Source: Deltaproteobacteria bacterium (GTDB taxonomy: Bacteria > Desulfobacterota > DSM-4660 > Desulfatiglandales > Desulfatiglandaceae). From it: 64,000 nucleotides of DNA. Each line of letters begins with the position of its first letter. Position 1 is the stretch's first letter. A program made the translations under genes and the position numbers. The stretch spans positions 21,972-85,971 of the forward strand of contig JAIPDI010000023.1 of assembly GCA_021737785.1 (NCBI GenBank), given 5' to 3'. The notes beneath the pieces are model-generated. The model made no database searches. It had not been told where the DNA came from and was given only the letters and a program-made list of their open reading frames with translations. Positions 9,799 to 18,646 of the stretch are shown in pieces.

Positions 9799-10674
9799 AT
9801 GCTTTCAGAGGCGGTATACAAGAAGATTCAGCGATTCCACTTTACGACCAAACGGAGGGCCAATGATCTCTTTGCAGGCCAGTACGAGAGCGCTTACAAG
9901 GGTCGGGGGATGGAGTTTGCCGAGGTCAGGGAATATCAGATGGGCGATGATATTCGGACCATCGACTGGAATGTATCGGCCCGGTTCGGCCGTCCCTTTG
10001 TCAAGGTCTTTCACGAGGAGCGGGAGTTGACGGTTATCCTGATACTGGACCTCTCGGGATCCCATCTCTTCGGCACCCGGGGAAAATTTAAGCGGGAACT
10101 GCTGGCCGAGGTGGCCGGCATGCTGGCCTTTCTGGCCATCCGGACCAACGACAAGGTGGGGGCCATCCTCTTCAGCTCCGGGGTGGAGAAATACATCCCT
10201 CCCAAGAAGGGGGCATCTCATGTGTGGCGCCTGATCAAGGAGATCTTTACCTACGAGCCCCAGGACCTGAATACCGATATCAACGCGGTCCTGACCTATC
10301 TGAACCGGGTGGCAAAGCGCCACTCGATCGCATTTCTCATCTCCGATTGCATGGATACCGGTTTTGAGAGATCTCTGAGGCTCACGGCCAAGAAACACGA
10401 TCTCACGATTATCCAGGTGACGGATCCGGCCGAAGAGGTCCTTCCCGAGGTGGGGCTGGTGGCCCTCAGAGATCCTGAAACCGGCGAGACCGCGCTTTTG
10501 GACACCCGCAGCAGACGGCTCAGGAAAAGGTGGCAAGACTACCGTACAGAGCAGCGGGCGTACCTGACCGATCTCATGAGGCGGGCGGGGATCGACCACG
10601 TGGAACTGACCACCGACGGACCGGTGGTGGAACCCCTGACCCGGCTCTTTGAAATGAGGAGGCGGCGGCAATGA
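9799..10674 (+). CDS. DUF58 protein of the Bat operon
   Basis: This 291-residue soluble protein belongs to DUF58. The signature YKGRGMEFAEVREYQMGDDIRTIDWN, seen around residues 33-58, is intact, followed by ARFGRPFVKVF and a VWA-like core (LILDLSGS). DUF58 proteins accompany MoxR ATPases and probably form part of a cell-envelope stress or aerotolerance complex; the molecular role is not known. Its start lies one base after the moxR stop, and its TGA overlaps the next gene's ATG (ATGA), so translation is probably coupled. Confidence 0.9.
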   Translation: MLSEAVYKKIQRFHFTTKRRANDLFAGQYESAYKGRGMEFAEVREYQMGDDIRTIDWNVSARFGRPFVKVFHEERELTVILILDLSGSHLFGTRGKFKRELLAEVAGMLAFLAIRTNDKVGAILFSSGVEKYIPPKKGASHVWRLIKEIFTYEPQDLNTDINAVLTYLNRVAKRHSIAFLISDCMDTGFERSLRLTAKKHDLTIIQVTDPAEEVLPEVGLVALRDPETGETALLDTRSRRLRKRWQDYRTEQRAYLTDLMRRAGIDHVELTTDGPVVEPLTRLFEMRRRRQ

Positions 10675-11660
10675 GGGGGGGAATGGACCGCCGTTTCAAG
10701 AGGTTGACCATGCTCTGCCTCCTTTTCTGTGTGCAAGGGGCCTGGGCAGGCGGTTCAGACCTCCCCGAACCCCGGTTGAAGACCCGGTTCATCCCGGATT
10801 CAGCCCGGGTGGGGAGCATGGTCGAACTGGCGCTTACCTACCGGCTTCCGGAAGGGGCAAAACTCCCCCCGGAACCCTTGATCAAGGGTCTCGAAGGTCT
10901 TGATGTGGTGGGTATCCAAAAGAATAATGGAGAGATCCGGATCCGGCTCCTGGTGGACCGGCTGGGCGAATTTAAGACCGGCCCCCTCTCTCTGGCCTTT
11001 CTGACCCCGGAAGGGAGCACGGAATTTCTTCACACAGACCCTGTCGGCCTGACGGTCCTCTCAAACCTCGGGGAGCGGCCGGACGAGGCCCGGATCAAAC
11101 CGATCTACGGAATTATCCCCACGGGCTCCGGCTTCATGGAGTCCCTGGGTTGGGGTCTCGCGGCCCTGGGGGCCTGTGCGGCAGGTCTTGGCATTTTTCT
11201 GTGGCTGAGAAGGCGCCGGAAGAAGCGGGGGCTCCCCCGGGTTCAGGTCCCCCCGCACCACCTGGCGGAGAAGGAGATCCATGCGCTGGCATCCCAGGAG
11301 ATTTTTGAAAAGGGCCATGTCAAGGAATTCTATTTCCGATTTTCTGAAATCCTGAGACGCTATCTGGAATCTCTCAGGGGATTTCCTGCGGCGGAGTATA
11401 CCACCCAGGAGATCGCCCTTTCGATCCAGGCCCCCGAGGACCGGAAGATCCTCCCCCTGCTGCAGGATGCGGACCTGGTCAAATTCGCGGACCTCATCCC
11501 GACGCCCGCCAGGAAACGGGACGAGATCGAACAGGCCCTCGCATATATCCGCGAGACCGGTTCGGCCTTTGAAAAGGATCCTGCCGATCACAGCGTCAAG
11601 GGCCGGGGCATCGGAATCGGCGGTCGACGGGCAATTCAGAATGAGGGGGCGGCCCCATGA
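10671..11660 (+). CDS. Membrane-anchored Bat-operon protein (DUF4381/BatD-tail-like)
   Basis: This 329-residue protein has an N-terminal signal peptide (MLCLLFCVQGAWAGG), a predicted periplasmic beta-rich domain to about residue 150, one membrane helix (around residues 160-180, GLAALGACAAGLGIFLWL) followed by basic residues, and a cytoplasmic helical tail. The tail resembles the end of BatD/DUF4381 proteins: FYFRFSEILRRYLESLRGFPA and AEYTTQEIA. GGAGG lies eight bases before the ATG at 10671, and the start overlaps the DUF58 stop. It probably sits in the inner membrane with the VWA proteins. Confidence 0.7.
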   Translation: MRGGMDRRFKRLTMLCLLFCVQGAWAGGSDLPEPRLKTRFIPDSARVGSMVELALTYRLPEGAKLPPEPLIKGLEGLDVVGIQKNNGEIRIRLLVDRLGEFKTGPLSLAFLTPEGSTEFLHTDPVGLTVLSNLGERPDEARIKPIYGIIPTGSGFMESLGWGLAALGACAAGLGIFLWLRRRRKKRGLPRVQVPPHHLAEKEIHALASQEIFEKGHVKEFYFRFSEILRRYLESLRGFPAAEYTTQEIALSIQAPEDRKILPLLQDADLVKFADLIPTPARKRDEIEQALAYIRETGSAFEKDPADHSVKGRGIGIGGRRAIQNEGAAP

Positions 11661-12652
11661 TGTTTCGGCTTGCCTACCCCGTCCTCCTCTTCCTCCTGGT
11701 GGCGGCGGCCGCGTGGACGGCCTTTGCATTCCGGCGGCGGCCTGCGGCCATCACCTACTCCATGACCTCCAGAATGGTCCCCATGGCCGGTGCGCGAAAC
11801 CAGGTCCTGGCGAGGCTGCCCGTGATCCTGAGGGGATGCGTCCTGGTCCTTCTGGTCCTGACCGCGGCCAGACCCCAGCTGTATAACGTGTCGCGGGATG
11901 TCCGGTCTCCGGGTGTGGACATTATGCTCTGCCTGGATACTTCGGGCTCCATGGAGGCCCTCGACTTCAAATTGGGGGATGAACCGGTCACCCGGCTGAC
12001 TGCTGTGAAGAAAGTGGTCAGCGATTTTATCAAGAAGAGAGAAACCGACCGTATCGGGCTTGTGGTATTTGGCGAAGAGGCCTTTACCCAGTCGCCCCTT
12101 ACCATTGACAAGGGACTCCTGATGGGGCTGGTGGACAAGATGGAAATCGGGATGGCCGGCGACCGAACCGCCATCGGATCGGCCATTGCCATCGGCGGAA
12201 AACGGTTGAAGGACCTGAAGGCCAAGTCCAAGATACTGGTCGTCCTGACAGACGGCCGTAACAATGCGGGCGAGATCCCCCCCCTGGCAGCGGCAGAGGC
12301 GGTCCGGGCACTGGGCGTCAAGATCTATACCATCGGTGTGGGGGGAAAGGGACCGGCCCCCTTCCGGGTAAAGACCCCTCTGGGAACCCGCCTGGTGCAT
12401 CAGCAGGTGGATCTGGATGAAACGACCCTCAAGAAGGTGGCGGAGACCGGAGAAGGGAGGTATTTCCGTGCCGCTGACAGCCGGGAACTGTCAGAGATTT
12501 ACGACATAATCGACCGGGCCGAAAAGACCGATGTCAAGGTCAAGGAATTCTTTCATTTTAAGGAGCTTTACGCCTGGTTCCTCGTCCCGGCGCTCATCCT
12601 GTTCGGGCTGGAGATCCTGCTCAAGACCTGGATTCTGAGGGTGATCCCATGA
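11657..12652 (+). CDS. VWA-domain membrane protein, BatA-like
   Basis: This 331-residue protein has two N-terminal helices (about residues 5-24 and 55-72), a periplasmic von Willebrand A domain, and a C-terminal helix near 305-325. The metal-ion-dependent adhesion site is complete: DTSGS (first loop, in IMLCLDTSGSMEALD), GDRTAIGSAIA (threonine loop) and VVLTDGRNNAGE (third loop). The arrangement is that of BatA/BatB aerotolerance proteins. Start and stop both overlap the neighbours by ATGA. In Bacteroides the Bat proteins help survival under oxidative stress, but their biochemical function is unresolved. Confidence 0.88.
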   Translation: MMFRLAYPVLLFLLVAAAAWTAFAFRRRPAAITYSMTSRMVPMAGARNQVLARLPVILRGCVLVLLVLTAARPQLYNVSRDVRSPGVDIMLCLDTSGSMEALDFKLGDEPVTRLTAVKKVVSDFIKKRETDRIGLVVFGEEAFTQSPLTIDKGLLMGLVDKMEIGMAGDRTAIGSAIAIGGKRLKDLKAKSKILVVLTDGRNNAGEIPPLAAAEAVRALGVKIYTIGVGGKGPAPFRVKTPLGTRLVHQQVDLDETTLKKVAETGEGRYFRAADSRELSEIYDIIDRAEKTDVKVKEFFHFKELYAWFLVPALILFGLEILLKTWILRVIP

Positions 12653-13653
12653 ATTTTGCCTATCTCTGGATGCTCCATTTTTTATGGCTGGCGCCCCTGA
12701 CGGCCCTCCTCTTCATCGTCTACAACCGGCAGAAGACGCGGGCCATGGAACGGTTTGCCGACCCGGAACTCCTCAGCCGGTTGTCAGGAGACATCCAAAA
12801 GGGAAGGCGAATTCTCAGGTCCGCATGCCTGTTGGCGGCCCTGATCCTGATGATTCTGGCCCTGGCCGGTCCGCGGTGGGGGAGCCATTATCAGGAGGTC
12901 AGCCAGAAGGGGGTGGACATCATGATCGTCTTGGATGTCTCCCGAAGCATGCTGGTGGAAGATGTGGAACCGGACCGGCTGGAGAGGGCCAAGCGGGAGA
13001 TCTCGGATTTTATTCGCGTGGTTCAGGGGGACCGGGTGGGTCTGGTGGCCTTTGCAGGGGCGGCCTTTACACAATGTCCTCTCACCCTGGATTATGGCGC
13101 CCTGGCCATGTTTCTGACTGCCCTGAGCCCGGATATGGTGCCGGTCCCGGGGACCGATCTGGGGGCGGCGCTTCAGAATGCCATGTCTTCCTTTGACGCC
13201 GCATCCGAGACCGACAAGGTTATTCTCCTGATCACGGACGGCGAGGACAACGAGAACCGGGGACTTCAGGCGGCCCGTGAGGCGGCCAAAAAAGGGATCA
13301 AGATCTTTGTGTTCGGGATCGGGGATCCGTCCGGAGGCCCCATCCCTTCGGCCGACGGGAAAGGCGGGTTCAAAAAGGACGCTGAGGGTCAACTTATCCT
13401 GTCTAAGCTGGATGAAGAGGGACTCACGGAAATCGCCTCGGCCACCGGCGGGACCTATGTCCGATCAATGGCCGGTGACCTGGATCTGGATCTCCTCTAT
13501 TTCGATGGGATCAAACAGCGGACAGAGGCCGCCGAACTCAAGAGCGGCAAGATAAAGGTGTATGAGGAACGGTTTCCCCTGTTTGTTCTGGCCGCCTTTG
13601 TCTTGCTGCTGGTGGAAGGCCTGATTCGTGAAGTGGGAAAGGAGCGCATCTGA
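12649..13653 (+). CDS. VWA-domain membrane protein, BatB-like
   Basis: This is a paralogue of the preceding gene, 334 residues. It has N-terminal helices, a VWA domain and a C-terminal helix near residues 305-325. The adhesion motif here is DVSRS (IVLDVSRSMLVEDVEPDR), an arginine replacing the glycine of the usual DxSGS but keeping both serines. GTDLGAALQNA and LLITDGEDNENRG complete the site. Such DVSRSM forms are common in BatB. The start overlaps the upstream stop. The gene ends directly at a heptamer repeat that separates it from batC. Confidence 0.88.
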   Translation: MNFAYLWMLHFLWLAPLTALLFIVYNRQKTRAMERFADPELLSRLSGDIQKGRRILRSACLLAALILMILALAGPRWGSHYQEVSQKGVDIMIVLDVSRSMLVEDVEPDRLERAKREISDFIRVVQGDRVGLVAFAGAAFTQCPLTLDYGALAMFLTALSPDMVPVPGTDLGAALQNAMSSFDAASETDKVILLITDGEDNENRGLQAAREAAKKGIKIFVFGIGDPSGGPIPSADGKGGFKKDAEGQLILSKLDEEGLTEIASATGGTYVRSMAGDLDLDLLYFDGIKQRTEAAELKSGKIKVYEERFPLFVLAAFVLLLVEGLIREVGKERI

Positions 13654-13686
13654 ATGCGGAATGCGGAATGCGGAACGCGGAATGCG
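13654..13686. repeat. Heptamer array ATGCGGA between batB-like and batC-like genes
   Basis: Three perfect ATGCGGA units, one ACGCGGA variant and a partial fifth unit lie head to tail, starting immediately after the TGA of the BatB-like gene. A start codon here would give a protein beginning with repeat-encoded residues, so the array is better read as an insertion between cistrons than as coding sequence. It belongs to the same class as the other 7-mer arrays in the window. Confidence 0.8.
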
Positions 13687-13707
13687 TTAAGGGGAAAGAG
13701 ACGCCTG

Positions 13708-14571
13708 ATGCGTATGGCTGTGTGGGCCGGGGTATTTTTTGGCTCCCTTGCTCATGGGGCGGAGGACCCGGATGAGCTGTACCGGAAGGGCCGGTTTACC
13801 GAGGCGCAGAAGATCTATTCCCAAGCGGACATGGATCATCCCAGGGACCTGAGATATCGCTATAACCGGGGGTGTGCCGAGTATCAGGCCGGCGACTACA
13901 AGGGGGCCATGGCGGCATTTTCCAGTGTTCTGAGAAGGGGGGAAGAACGGGAGATCCGTTTCAGGGCGGCCTACAATCTGGGCAATGCGGCCTTCAAGGA
14001 GGGCGATGCCGCCTCGGCGGCCGAGTATTACCGGCAGGCCATTCGGATCGATCCAAACCAGGAGAATGCGCAACACAACCTGGAACTCGCCCTCAGGGAA
14101 TTGAAAAGCCAGGAAAAAGAAAAAGAGGAGAAAGAGAAATCTTCGGGGAAAGAAGGGGGTCAACAGGACCCCTCGAAAACAGAGGGTGAAAAGGAAAAGC
14201 CCCTGGAGAGGCCTTCTCCGGACGCATCGCCTGACAAGGATGGCGATCAGGAAAGAGACACGGACGGGAAAGACGCCGGGACCCCGCCTGAAGAAAAGAG
14301 AGGTGAGGATGAGGGGGAAAAGAGCGGACAGGATCAGGACGAGAGGCCTGACCGTGAGTCCCCCAAAGACCTGTCAAAAGAATTAAAGCCCCGCGAGGCC
14401 TTGCCCGAACCGTCTCAAGAACCAGAGGGCGGCCCTCCGGCCGCCTCTTCGATGGATAGCAAAAAAGCCGAGGCCCTGTTGGACAACGTAACCGAAGATC
14501 GCTCCAGATTCCTGCAGCTTCAAATGCCCGAAGAAAGACGCCGCGGGGCAGTATCAGGAAAGGATTGGTAG
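13708..14571 (+). CDS. TPR protein, BatC-like
   Basis: This protein has a short signal peptide (MRMAVWAGVFFGSLAHGA), then tetratricopeptide repeats to about residue 130 (DELYRKGRFTEAQKIYSQA; YNLGNAAFKEGDAASAAEYY). A long highly charged Lys/Glu/Asp-rich linker follows to about residue 250. This TPR-plus-charged-tail design matches BatC. I start at 13708 because the signal peptide begins there; the frame extends upstream to 13654, but those 18 codons are encoded by the heptamer array. It is about 287 residues, probably periplasmic, and would scaffold the Bat complex. Confidence 0.8.
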   Translation: MRMAVWAGVFFGSLAHGAEDPDELYRKGRFTEAQKIYSQADMDHPRDLRYRYNRGCAEYQAGDYKGAMAAFSSVLRRGEEREIRFRAAYNLGNAAFKEGDAASAAEYYRQAIRIDPNQENAQHNLELALRELKSQEKEKEEKEKSSGKEGGQQDPSKTEGEKEKPLERPSPDASPDKDGDQERDTDGKDAGTPPEEKRGEDEGEKSGQDQDERPDRESPKDLSKELKPREALPEPSQEPEGGPPAASSMDSKKAEALLDNVTEDRSRFLQLQMPEERRRGAVSGKDW

Positions 14572-14572
14572 G

Positions 14573-16330
14573 ATGCACAGACTTGTATTCTTGTTGGCGG
14601 TCCTTATGGCAGTACCGGGATTTTCAAACGCCTATGCAGAAGTTTCCATCACTCTGACCCTGGACAGGCAGGAGGCGACGCCCTCCGATTCCATACGCAT
14701 GGTGGTCAGCGTGACCGGCGCCAGACAGACTGACGCCCGGCCGGTGATCGAGGGGGTGGATCGGTTTCGGGTGACACAGGGGGGGAGTTCGAGCCGGGTG
14801 GAGATCAGCAACGGCACCATCCGTTCAGGGGTCGATTATACCTATTTTCTTACGCCGTTACAGCCGGGGTCTTTTCAGGTCGGACCGGCCAGGATCCAGG
14901 TGGACGGGGAGATCCTTGAGAGCAATACGGCGCCCCTGACCATTGTCAAGGCGCCCTCCCGGGCATCTCCCGGCAAGAACCCCATTTTCCTGAAGGCGGC
15001 CCTTTCATCAGAAAAGGCATATGTTGAGGAACAGCTTCTGTACACGCTCAGCCTTTATCTGAGGACCAGGGTCGCCAATATCTCTCTTGAGCTTCCGGAG
15101 CAGGATCATTTGACCTTTCAGCAGTTGGGCAAGCCGAGGGAATACCAGGGAGTGCTGGATGGGCACACCTATCGAATCGTAGAGGTCACTTATGCGGTGA
15201 TGGGCCTTAAGGACGGGGATTACCATATCCAACCTGCCCAGATGGATATGACCGCCTATGGATCCGGACAGCGGTCCAGACGGGGATTTTTCGACGATCC
15301 CTTCTTCTCAGACCCGTTTTTTAGAACCGGACAGCCGGTAAGCGTCTCCAGTGAACCGCTTGAATTGACGGTTATCCCCCTCCCCGAAACAGGAAAGCCG
15401 GAGGGTTTCAGCGGGCTCGTGGGCAGCTTCACCATCGCCTCTGAGCTGTCTCCGGCCAAGATACGAGCGGGTGAATCCGCCACCCTGACCGTAAAGGTGA
15501 GCGGCAGGGGAAATGTCCACCGCATTCCAGACCTCAAGATGCCATCACTGGATTCGTTGAAAATCTATGCAGACCAACCGGTTTTTGCGGCAGCCCACGA
15601 TCATGATGGCCTGGCCGGTTCCAAGATAATGAAATGGGCCATCGTGCCCGAATTGCCGGGCGATTATCCAATTCCTCCCCTCACTATCAGTTTTTTCGAC
15701 CCCAAGGGAGGTGAGTATCGGATCCTCCAGAGCCCCGGACACTCCCTGGCCGTTATCCCGGGGAAGGGAAAGATGATCATGGTGGAAGCCGGAGAAGAGA
15801 GACAGGATGGGGGTCACGGACCGGAAAAAAAGGAGATTCGGGAAGTCGGACATGATATCCTCCCCCTCCATACCTCTGTCAGAAATTTGGGAACCCAATC
15901 ATTGCCGCGAAGCAACCTGTTTTTATGGACTGTCCTTTTTCTGCCGGTCTTTGTCTATGTCTCTACATTCCTGGGACTACGGCTCCGGAAAAGGTCGCTC
16001 CAGACCCTGCCTGCCCAGCGGGCAAAGCGGGCGGCCCGCAATCTGATCCGGGAGTGCCGGCAATCCGAGGGAAATGATGCAGAACGCTTGAACCTGGGGA
16101 TAAGGGATTATTTCAATGACCGCTTCGGCCTGGCCCTGGCCTCTCTGACCCCTGAGGATGCGGTCGGCATATTGGAATCCCGGGGGGTGAGTCCGGAAAC
16201 CGCCGGAAGGCTCCGGGATATCTTGCAGCGGATGGAAAATGCAATCTACGCGGGGAGGGGCCGGGGATGGGACAGCTTCAGCCGGGAGATCCCCGGGGTC
16301 GTCCGGGAGATCGAGAGGGAGATCCGGTGA
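14573..16330 (+). CDS. BatD-like oxygen-tolerance protein
   Basis: This 585-residue protein has a signal peptide ending near AYA-EVS (residues 1-22), several immunoglobulin-like beta domains across the periplasmic part, and one membrane helix near residues 445-465 (FLWTVLFLPVFVYVSTFL). A cytoplasmic helical tail follows (RNLIRECRQ, DYFNDRFGLALASLTPEDAV). The region SGRGNVHRIPDLKMP is the conserved BatD core pattern. The start is two bases after the BatC stop, and the end overlaps the next gene by GTGA. BatD proteins are thought to sit in the inner membrane beside BatA and BatB. Confidence 0.88.
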   Translation: MHRLVFLLAVLMAVPGFSNAYAEVSITLTLDRQEATPSDSIRMVVSVTGARQTDARPVIEGVDRFRVTQGGSSSRVEISNGTIRSGVDYTYFLTPLQPGSFQVGPARIQVDGEILESNTAPLTIVKAPSRASPGKNPIFLKAALSSEKAYVEEQLLYTLSLYLRTRVANISLELPEQDHLTFQQLGKPREYQGVLDGHTYRIVEVTYAVMGLKDGDYHIQPAQMDMTAYGSGQRSRRGFFDDPFFSDPFFRTGQPVSVSSEPLELTVIPLPETGKPEGFSGLVGSFTIASELSPAKIRAGESATLTVKVSGRGNVHRIPDLKMPSLDSLKIYADQPVFAAAHDHDGLAGSKIMKWAIVPELPGDYPIPPLTISFFDPKGGEYRILQSPGHSLAVIPGKGKMIMVEAGEERQDGGHGPEKKEIREVGHDILPLHTSVRNLGTQSLPRSNLFLWTVLFLPVFVYVSTFLGLRLRKRSLQTLPAQRAKRAARNLIRECRQSEGNDAERLNLGIRDYFNDRFGLALASLTPEDAVGILESRGVSPETAGRLRDILQRMENAIYAGRGRGWDSFSREIPGVVREIEREIR

Positions 16331-17139
16331 GAAAGAAGAGGATCTGGTTAATCATAGTCCTCCTCACGGTCGGGCTGTCTGTTGTGTCAGACACATGTGC
16401 AGACATCGGGTGGGAGGAGACCTTTTTCAGAGCAAATCAGGCATACCGGGAGGGTCATTTTCAAGAGGCCATCGACGGCTATCTATCTCTCATCCGTTCG
16501 GGAAAGGAGGGCGGTCCGGTCTATTACAACCTGGGCAACGCCTATTTCAAATCAAACCAGCTCGGCCGGGCCATCTGGGCCTATGAACGGGCCCTCTTGC
16601 TCACGCCGAGGGACCCGGATCTCCGGTTTAATCTCTCCCATGCACAGGATCAGACCCGGGACGCCATCGAAGATCCCCGGGGAGCCATTGAGATGATATT
16701 TTTCTGGCTGAGATCATTCAGTCTCCGTGAGCTGTTCAGGGGCTTTGCTGTCTTGAACCTCCTCTTCTGGTCCATCCTTGTGGTCCGGTTTTTCAATCGA
16801 TCGGAATGGCTCTACTATCTTTTTCTGTTCGTCATCTCATTATGGTTTATCGCAGGGCTTTCCTTCGGCCTCAAATATTACCGGATCAGCACTGATGACC
16901 GGGCCGTTGTCCTTCAGAAAGAGGTCGATATCCTGGCTGGTCCTGACACGACCGATACCGTGCTTTTCAAGCTCCACGAGGGAACAGTGGTACACCATGA
17001 GAGATCAGAGGATGGGTGGTCCCTGATCCGTGTATCCGAAAAGAACCGTGGCTGGACCACGGCAGGGGCCATCGGCCGCATCTCGGGCGAGGCGACCCTG
17101 CCCGATGAAGAAGAGGGAAAGGCCTTAAGTGGTGGGTGA
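16327..17139 (+). CDS. BatE-like TPR/SH3 membrane protein
   Basis: I choose the GTG at 16327, whose GTGA overlaps the BatD stop and which gives a clean signal peptide (RIWLIIVLLTVGLSVVSDTC). Upstream in-frame ATG codons lie inside batD. The 270 residues contain two or three TPR units (YREGHFQEAIDGYLSLI; VYYNLGNAYFKSNQLGRAIWAYERA), two membrane helices near residues 135-185, and a C-terminal SH3-like domain (VDILAGPDTTDTVLFKLHEG). This is the usual BatE design and closes the operon. No clear terminator hairpin was seen after it; an octamer array follows. Confidence 0.82.
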   Translation: MRKKRIWLIIVLLTVGLSVVSDTCADIGWEETFFRANQAYREGHFQEAIDGYLSLIRSGKEGGPVYYNLGNAYFKSNQLGRAIWAYERALLLTPRDPDLRFNLSHAQDQTRDAIEDPRGAIEMIFFWLRSFSLRELFRGFAVLNLLFWSILVVRFFNRSEWLYYLFLFVISLWFIAGLSFGLKYYRISTDDRAVVLQKEVDILAGPDTTDTVLFKLHEGTVVHHERSEDGWSLIRVSEKNRGWTTAGAIGRISGEATLPDEEEGKALSGG

Positions 17140-17159
17140 GCGCCTTCCGCTGATCCCCT

Positions 17160-17199
17160 CGATATTCCACCCTTCCAATATTCCCTCATTCCATTCTCA
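17160..17199. repeat. Degenerate octamer array (NNNNTTCC)
   Basis: Units GATATTCC, ACCCTTCC, AATATTCC and CTCATTCC follow head to tail. The array lies between two convergent genes, the BatE-like gene and the minus-strand response regulator. It is similar in style to the array at about 29.9 kb. Confidence 0.55.
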
Positions 17200-17283
17200 G
17201 GGTCCGCAAGCCTGTTCAAAAGGAACGTTTTCTACGGTCTCCCCCATAATAAACAGAAGCTTTCAAGTCACTCTGGATAGCCT

Positions 17284-18102
17284 TCACGGGAGGGTATTCT
17301 CGGGCCAGCCTTTCCGGATATCATAGTCCTCCGCGGCCTCTATGGCGGTCAATGCCTGAACAGCGGCCTTATGGTCCCATGACGCCTTATAATTGGCATA
17401 GATCCAATCGGTCATGGCCGCATGAAAGGCAAGTACATCGGCCTTTGTCATGGGGATGTTCTGATTGTCCGATGAACGCCAGGCAAAACCGGCCGGCAAT
17501 CCAGGGTCGGCCACGGCCGTCCTGGCGGCGACCGCGGCCAGGGCGCAACGGCTCCTTTCACTGCTGTCGAAGGCGTTTCCCCTGAAGACAACCCCTCCCT
17601 CTATCTTTCGGGCACGCAGGGCATTGATCTGGCTGCATTTTTTTTGAACCACCTCTTCCAAAGTGATCAGTACATCATGAATCACGGCCATGAGGGCTTC
17701 CGGCTCAATCGGTTTTTCCAGGAATGCATCCGGCCTGGTCTCGATAAACCGGTTCAATACCTCTTCTGTGGGCCTGTCCCCCAGCGATTCAATATCTTCA
17801 TGAAAGTCGCGCAGTTCGGCCAGGTGCTTCAGGAATCCTCCCTCGCCGGTGAGAATAATTACAGGTATGTCCCGGTATTCCGGCGACTTCTTGAGTTCGT
17901 TGAATACGAATATCCCACTCTTTTTGGGCATCCGCAGGTCCAGGAGGATCAGCCCGGGGGAGACCTCCGCGACCTTGGCAAGCCCTTCTTCTCCGTCAAA
18001 GGCACTGGAAATGTCGGCAAAACCGTTTTCTTCCAGTATGGTGGTCAAATAGCGCACATTTTCCTTTTCATCATCAATGATCAATACCTTTGTTTTTTTC
18101 AT
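17284..18102 (-). CDS. Response regulator receiver fused to a DUF4376-like domain
   Basis: The 272-residue protein starts at the ATG at 18102, preceded by AAGGAGG seven bases upstream; the frame further upstream is not needed. The receiver domain spans about residues 1-130 with the acidic pair in VLIIDDEKEN, the phospho-acceptor in LILLDLRMPKKSG, the threonine in VIILTGEGG and the lysine in FLEKPIEP. From about residue 165 the protein reads as DUF4376, a domain best known from phage tail-fibre-associated proteins: GGVVFRGNAFDSSERSR, then FAWRSSDNQNIPMTKADV, and the ending IRKGWP. I know of no described receiver-DUF4376 output pairing. No DNA-binding domain is present. A PAS histidine kinase lies 540 bp away on the same strand. 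Confidence 0.8.
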   Translation of the reverse strand: MKKTKVLIIDDEKENVRYLTTILEENGFADISSAFDGEEGLAKVAEVSPGLILLDLRMPKKSGIFVFNELKKSPEYRDIPVIILTGEGGFLKHLAELRDFHEDIESLGDRPTEEVLNRFIETRPDAFLEKPIEPEALMAVIHDVLITLEEVVQKKCSQINALRARKIEGGVVFRGNAFDSSERSRCALAAVAARTAVADPGLPAGFAWRSSDNQNIPMTKADVLAFHAAMTDWIYANYKASWDHKAAVQALTAIEAAEDYDIRKGWPENTLP

Positions 18103-18301
18103 AATTTCCTCCTTGTATAAATTTTTGCGTAAGCGGTTCCCCTTCTCTTGACAACCATTCTTTCCGGTGCTACCAAACTGCATAGATGCATTGACGGTCA
18201 GGGCTCACAACAATACCGTGGGTCCTTGCCGTTTGTGGTGAATACCCGGGGCCCGATTCCTTGTGAAGACAACCGTCAGGGGCCGTTATCAGAGCAATCC
18301 C

Positions 18302-18595
18302 ATGTCCATCGCATATTCGGTAATCAACGTATCCGTCACCACTGTTCTTGCCCTGGAACCGTTCCGGGTGAGTGTCGGATCTGTCTGGACCACCGGCAAT
18401 CTCCTCTTTCGCGCCCAGTTTTGCGGTCGAGACATTGTCGCCTGCATGGAACGATGGGCAGGCGCCGTAGACAGGACCGGCCGCGCCTATATCCTCTACC
18501 CTGCGGATCACCCCAGGGCAGAAGGTCTGGTGATTCAGGCCCTGGACAGCCGCTACTGTTTTGAGGTGTTTCCCTCCAACGGCAATGCCGCCTGA
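18302..18595 (+). CDS. Possible small hypothetical protein
   Basis: An open frame of about 97 codons starts with MSIAYSVINVSVTTVLALEP. It lies in the 540-bp gap between the response regulator and the kinase, on the opposite strand to both. Composition is protein-like, but there is no clear ribosome-binding site and I recognise no family. The overlapping minus-strand frame looks less convincing. This may be non-coding. Confidence 0.25.
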   Translation: MSIAYSVINVSVTTVLALEPFRVSVGSVWTTGNLLFRAQFCGRDIVACMERWAGAVDRTGRAYILYPADHPRAEGLVIQALDSRYCFEVFPSNGNAA

Positions 18596-18646
18596 AAAGG
18601 CCATGAACCCCGGGGGAGACGGAATCATACGCCCAACCCAAATTCG

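Noticed and set aside
18170..18628. Minus-strand 152-codon frame between regulator and kinase
   Set aside because: No ribosome-binding site and random-looking composition; the plus-strand alternative is slightly better but also weak.
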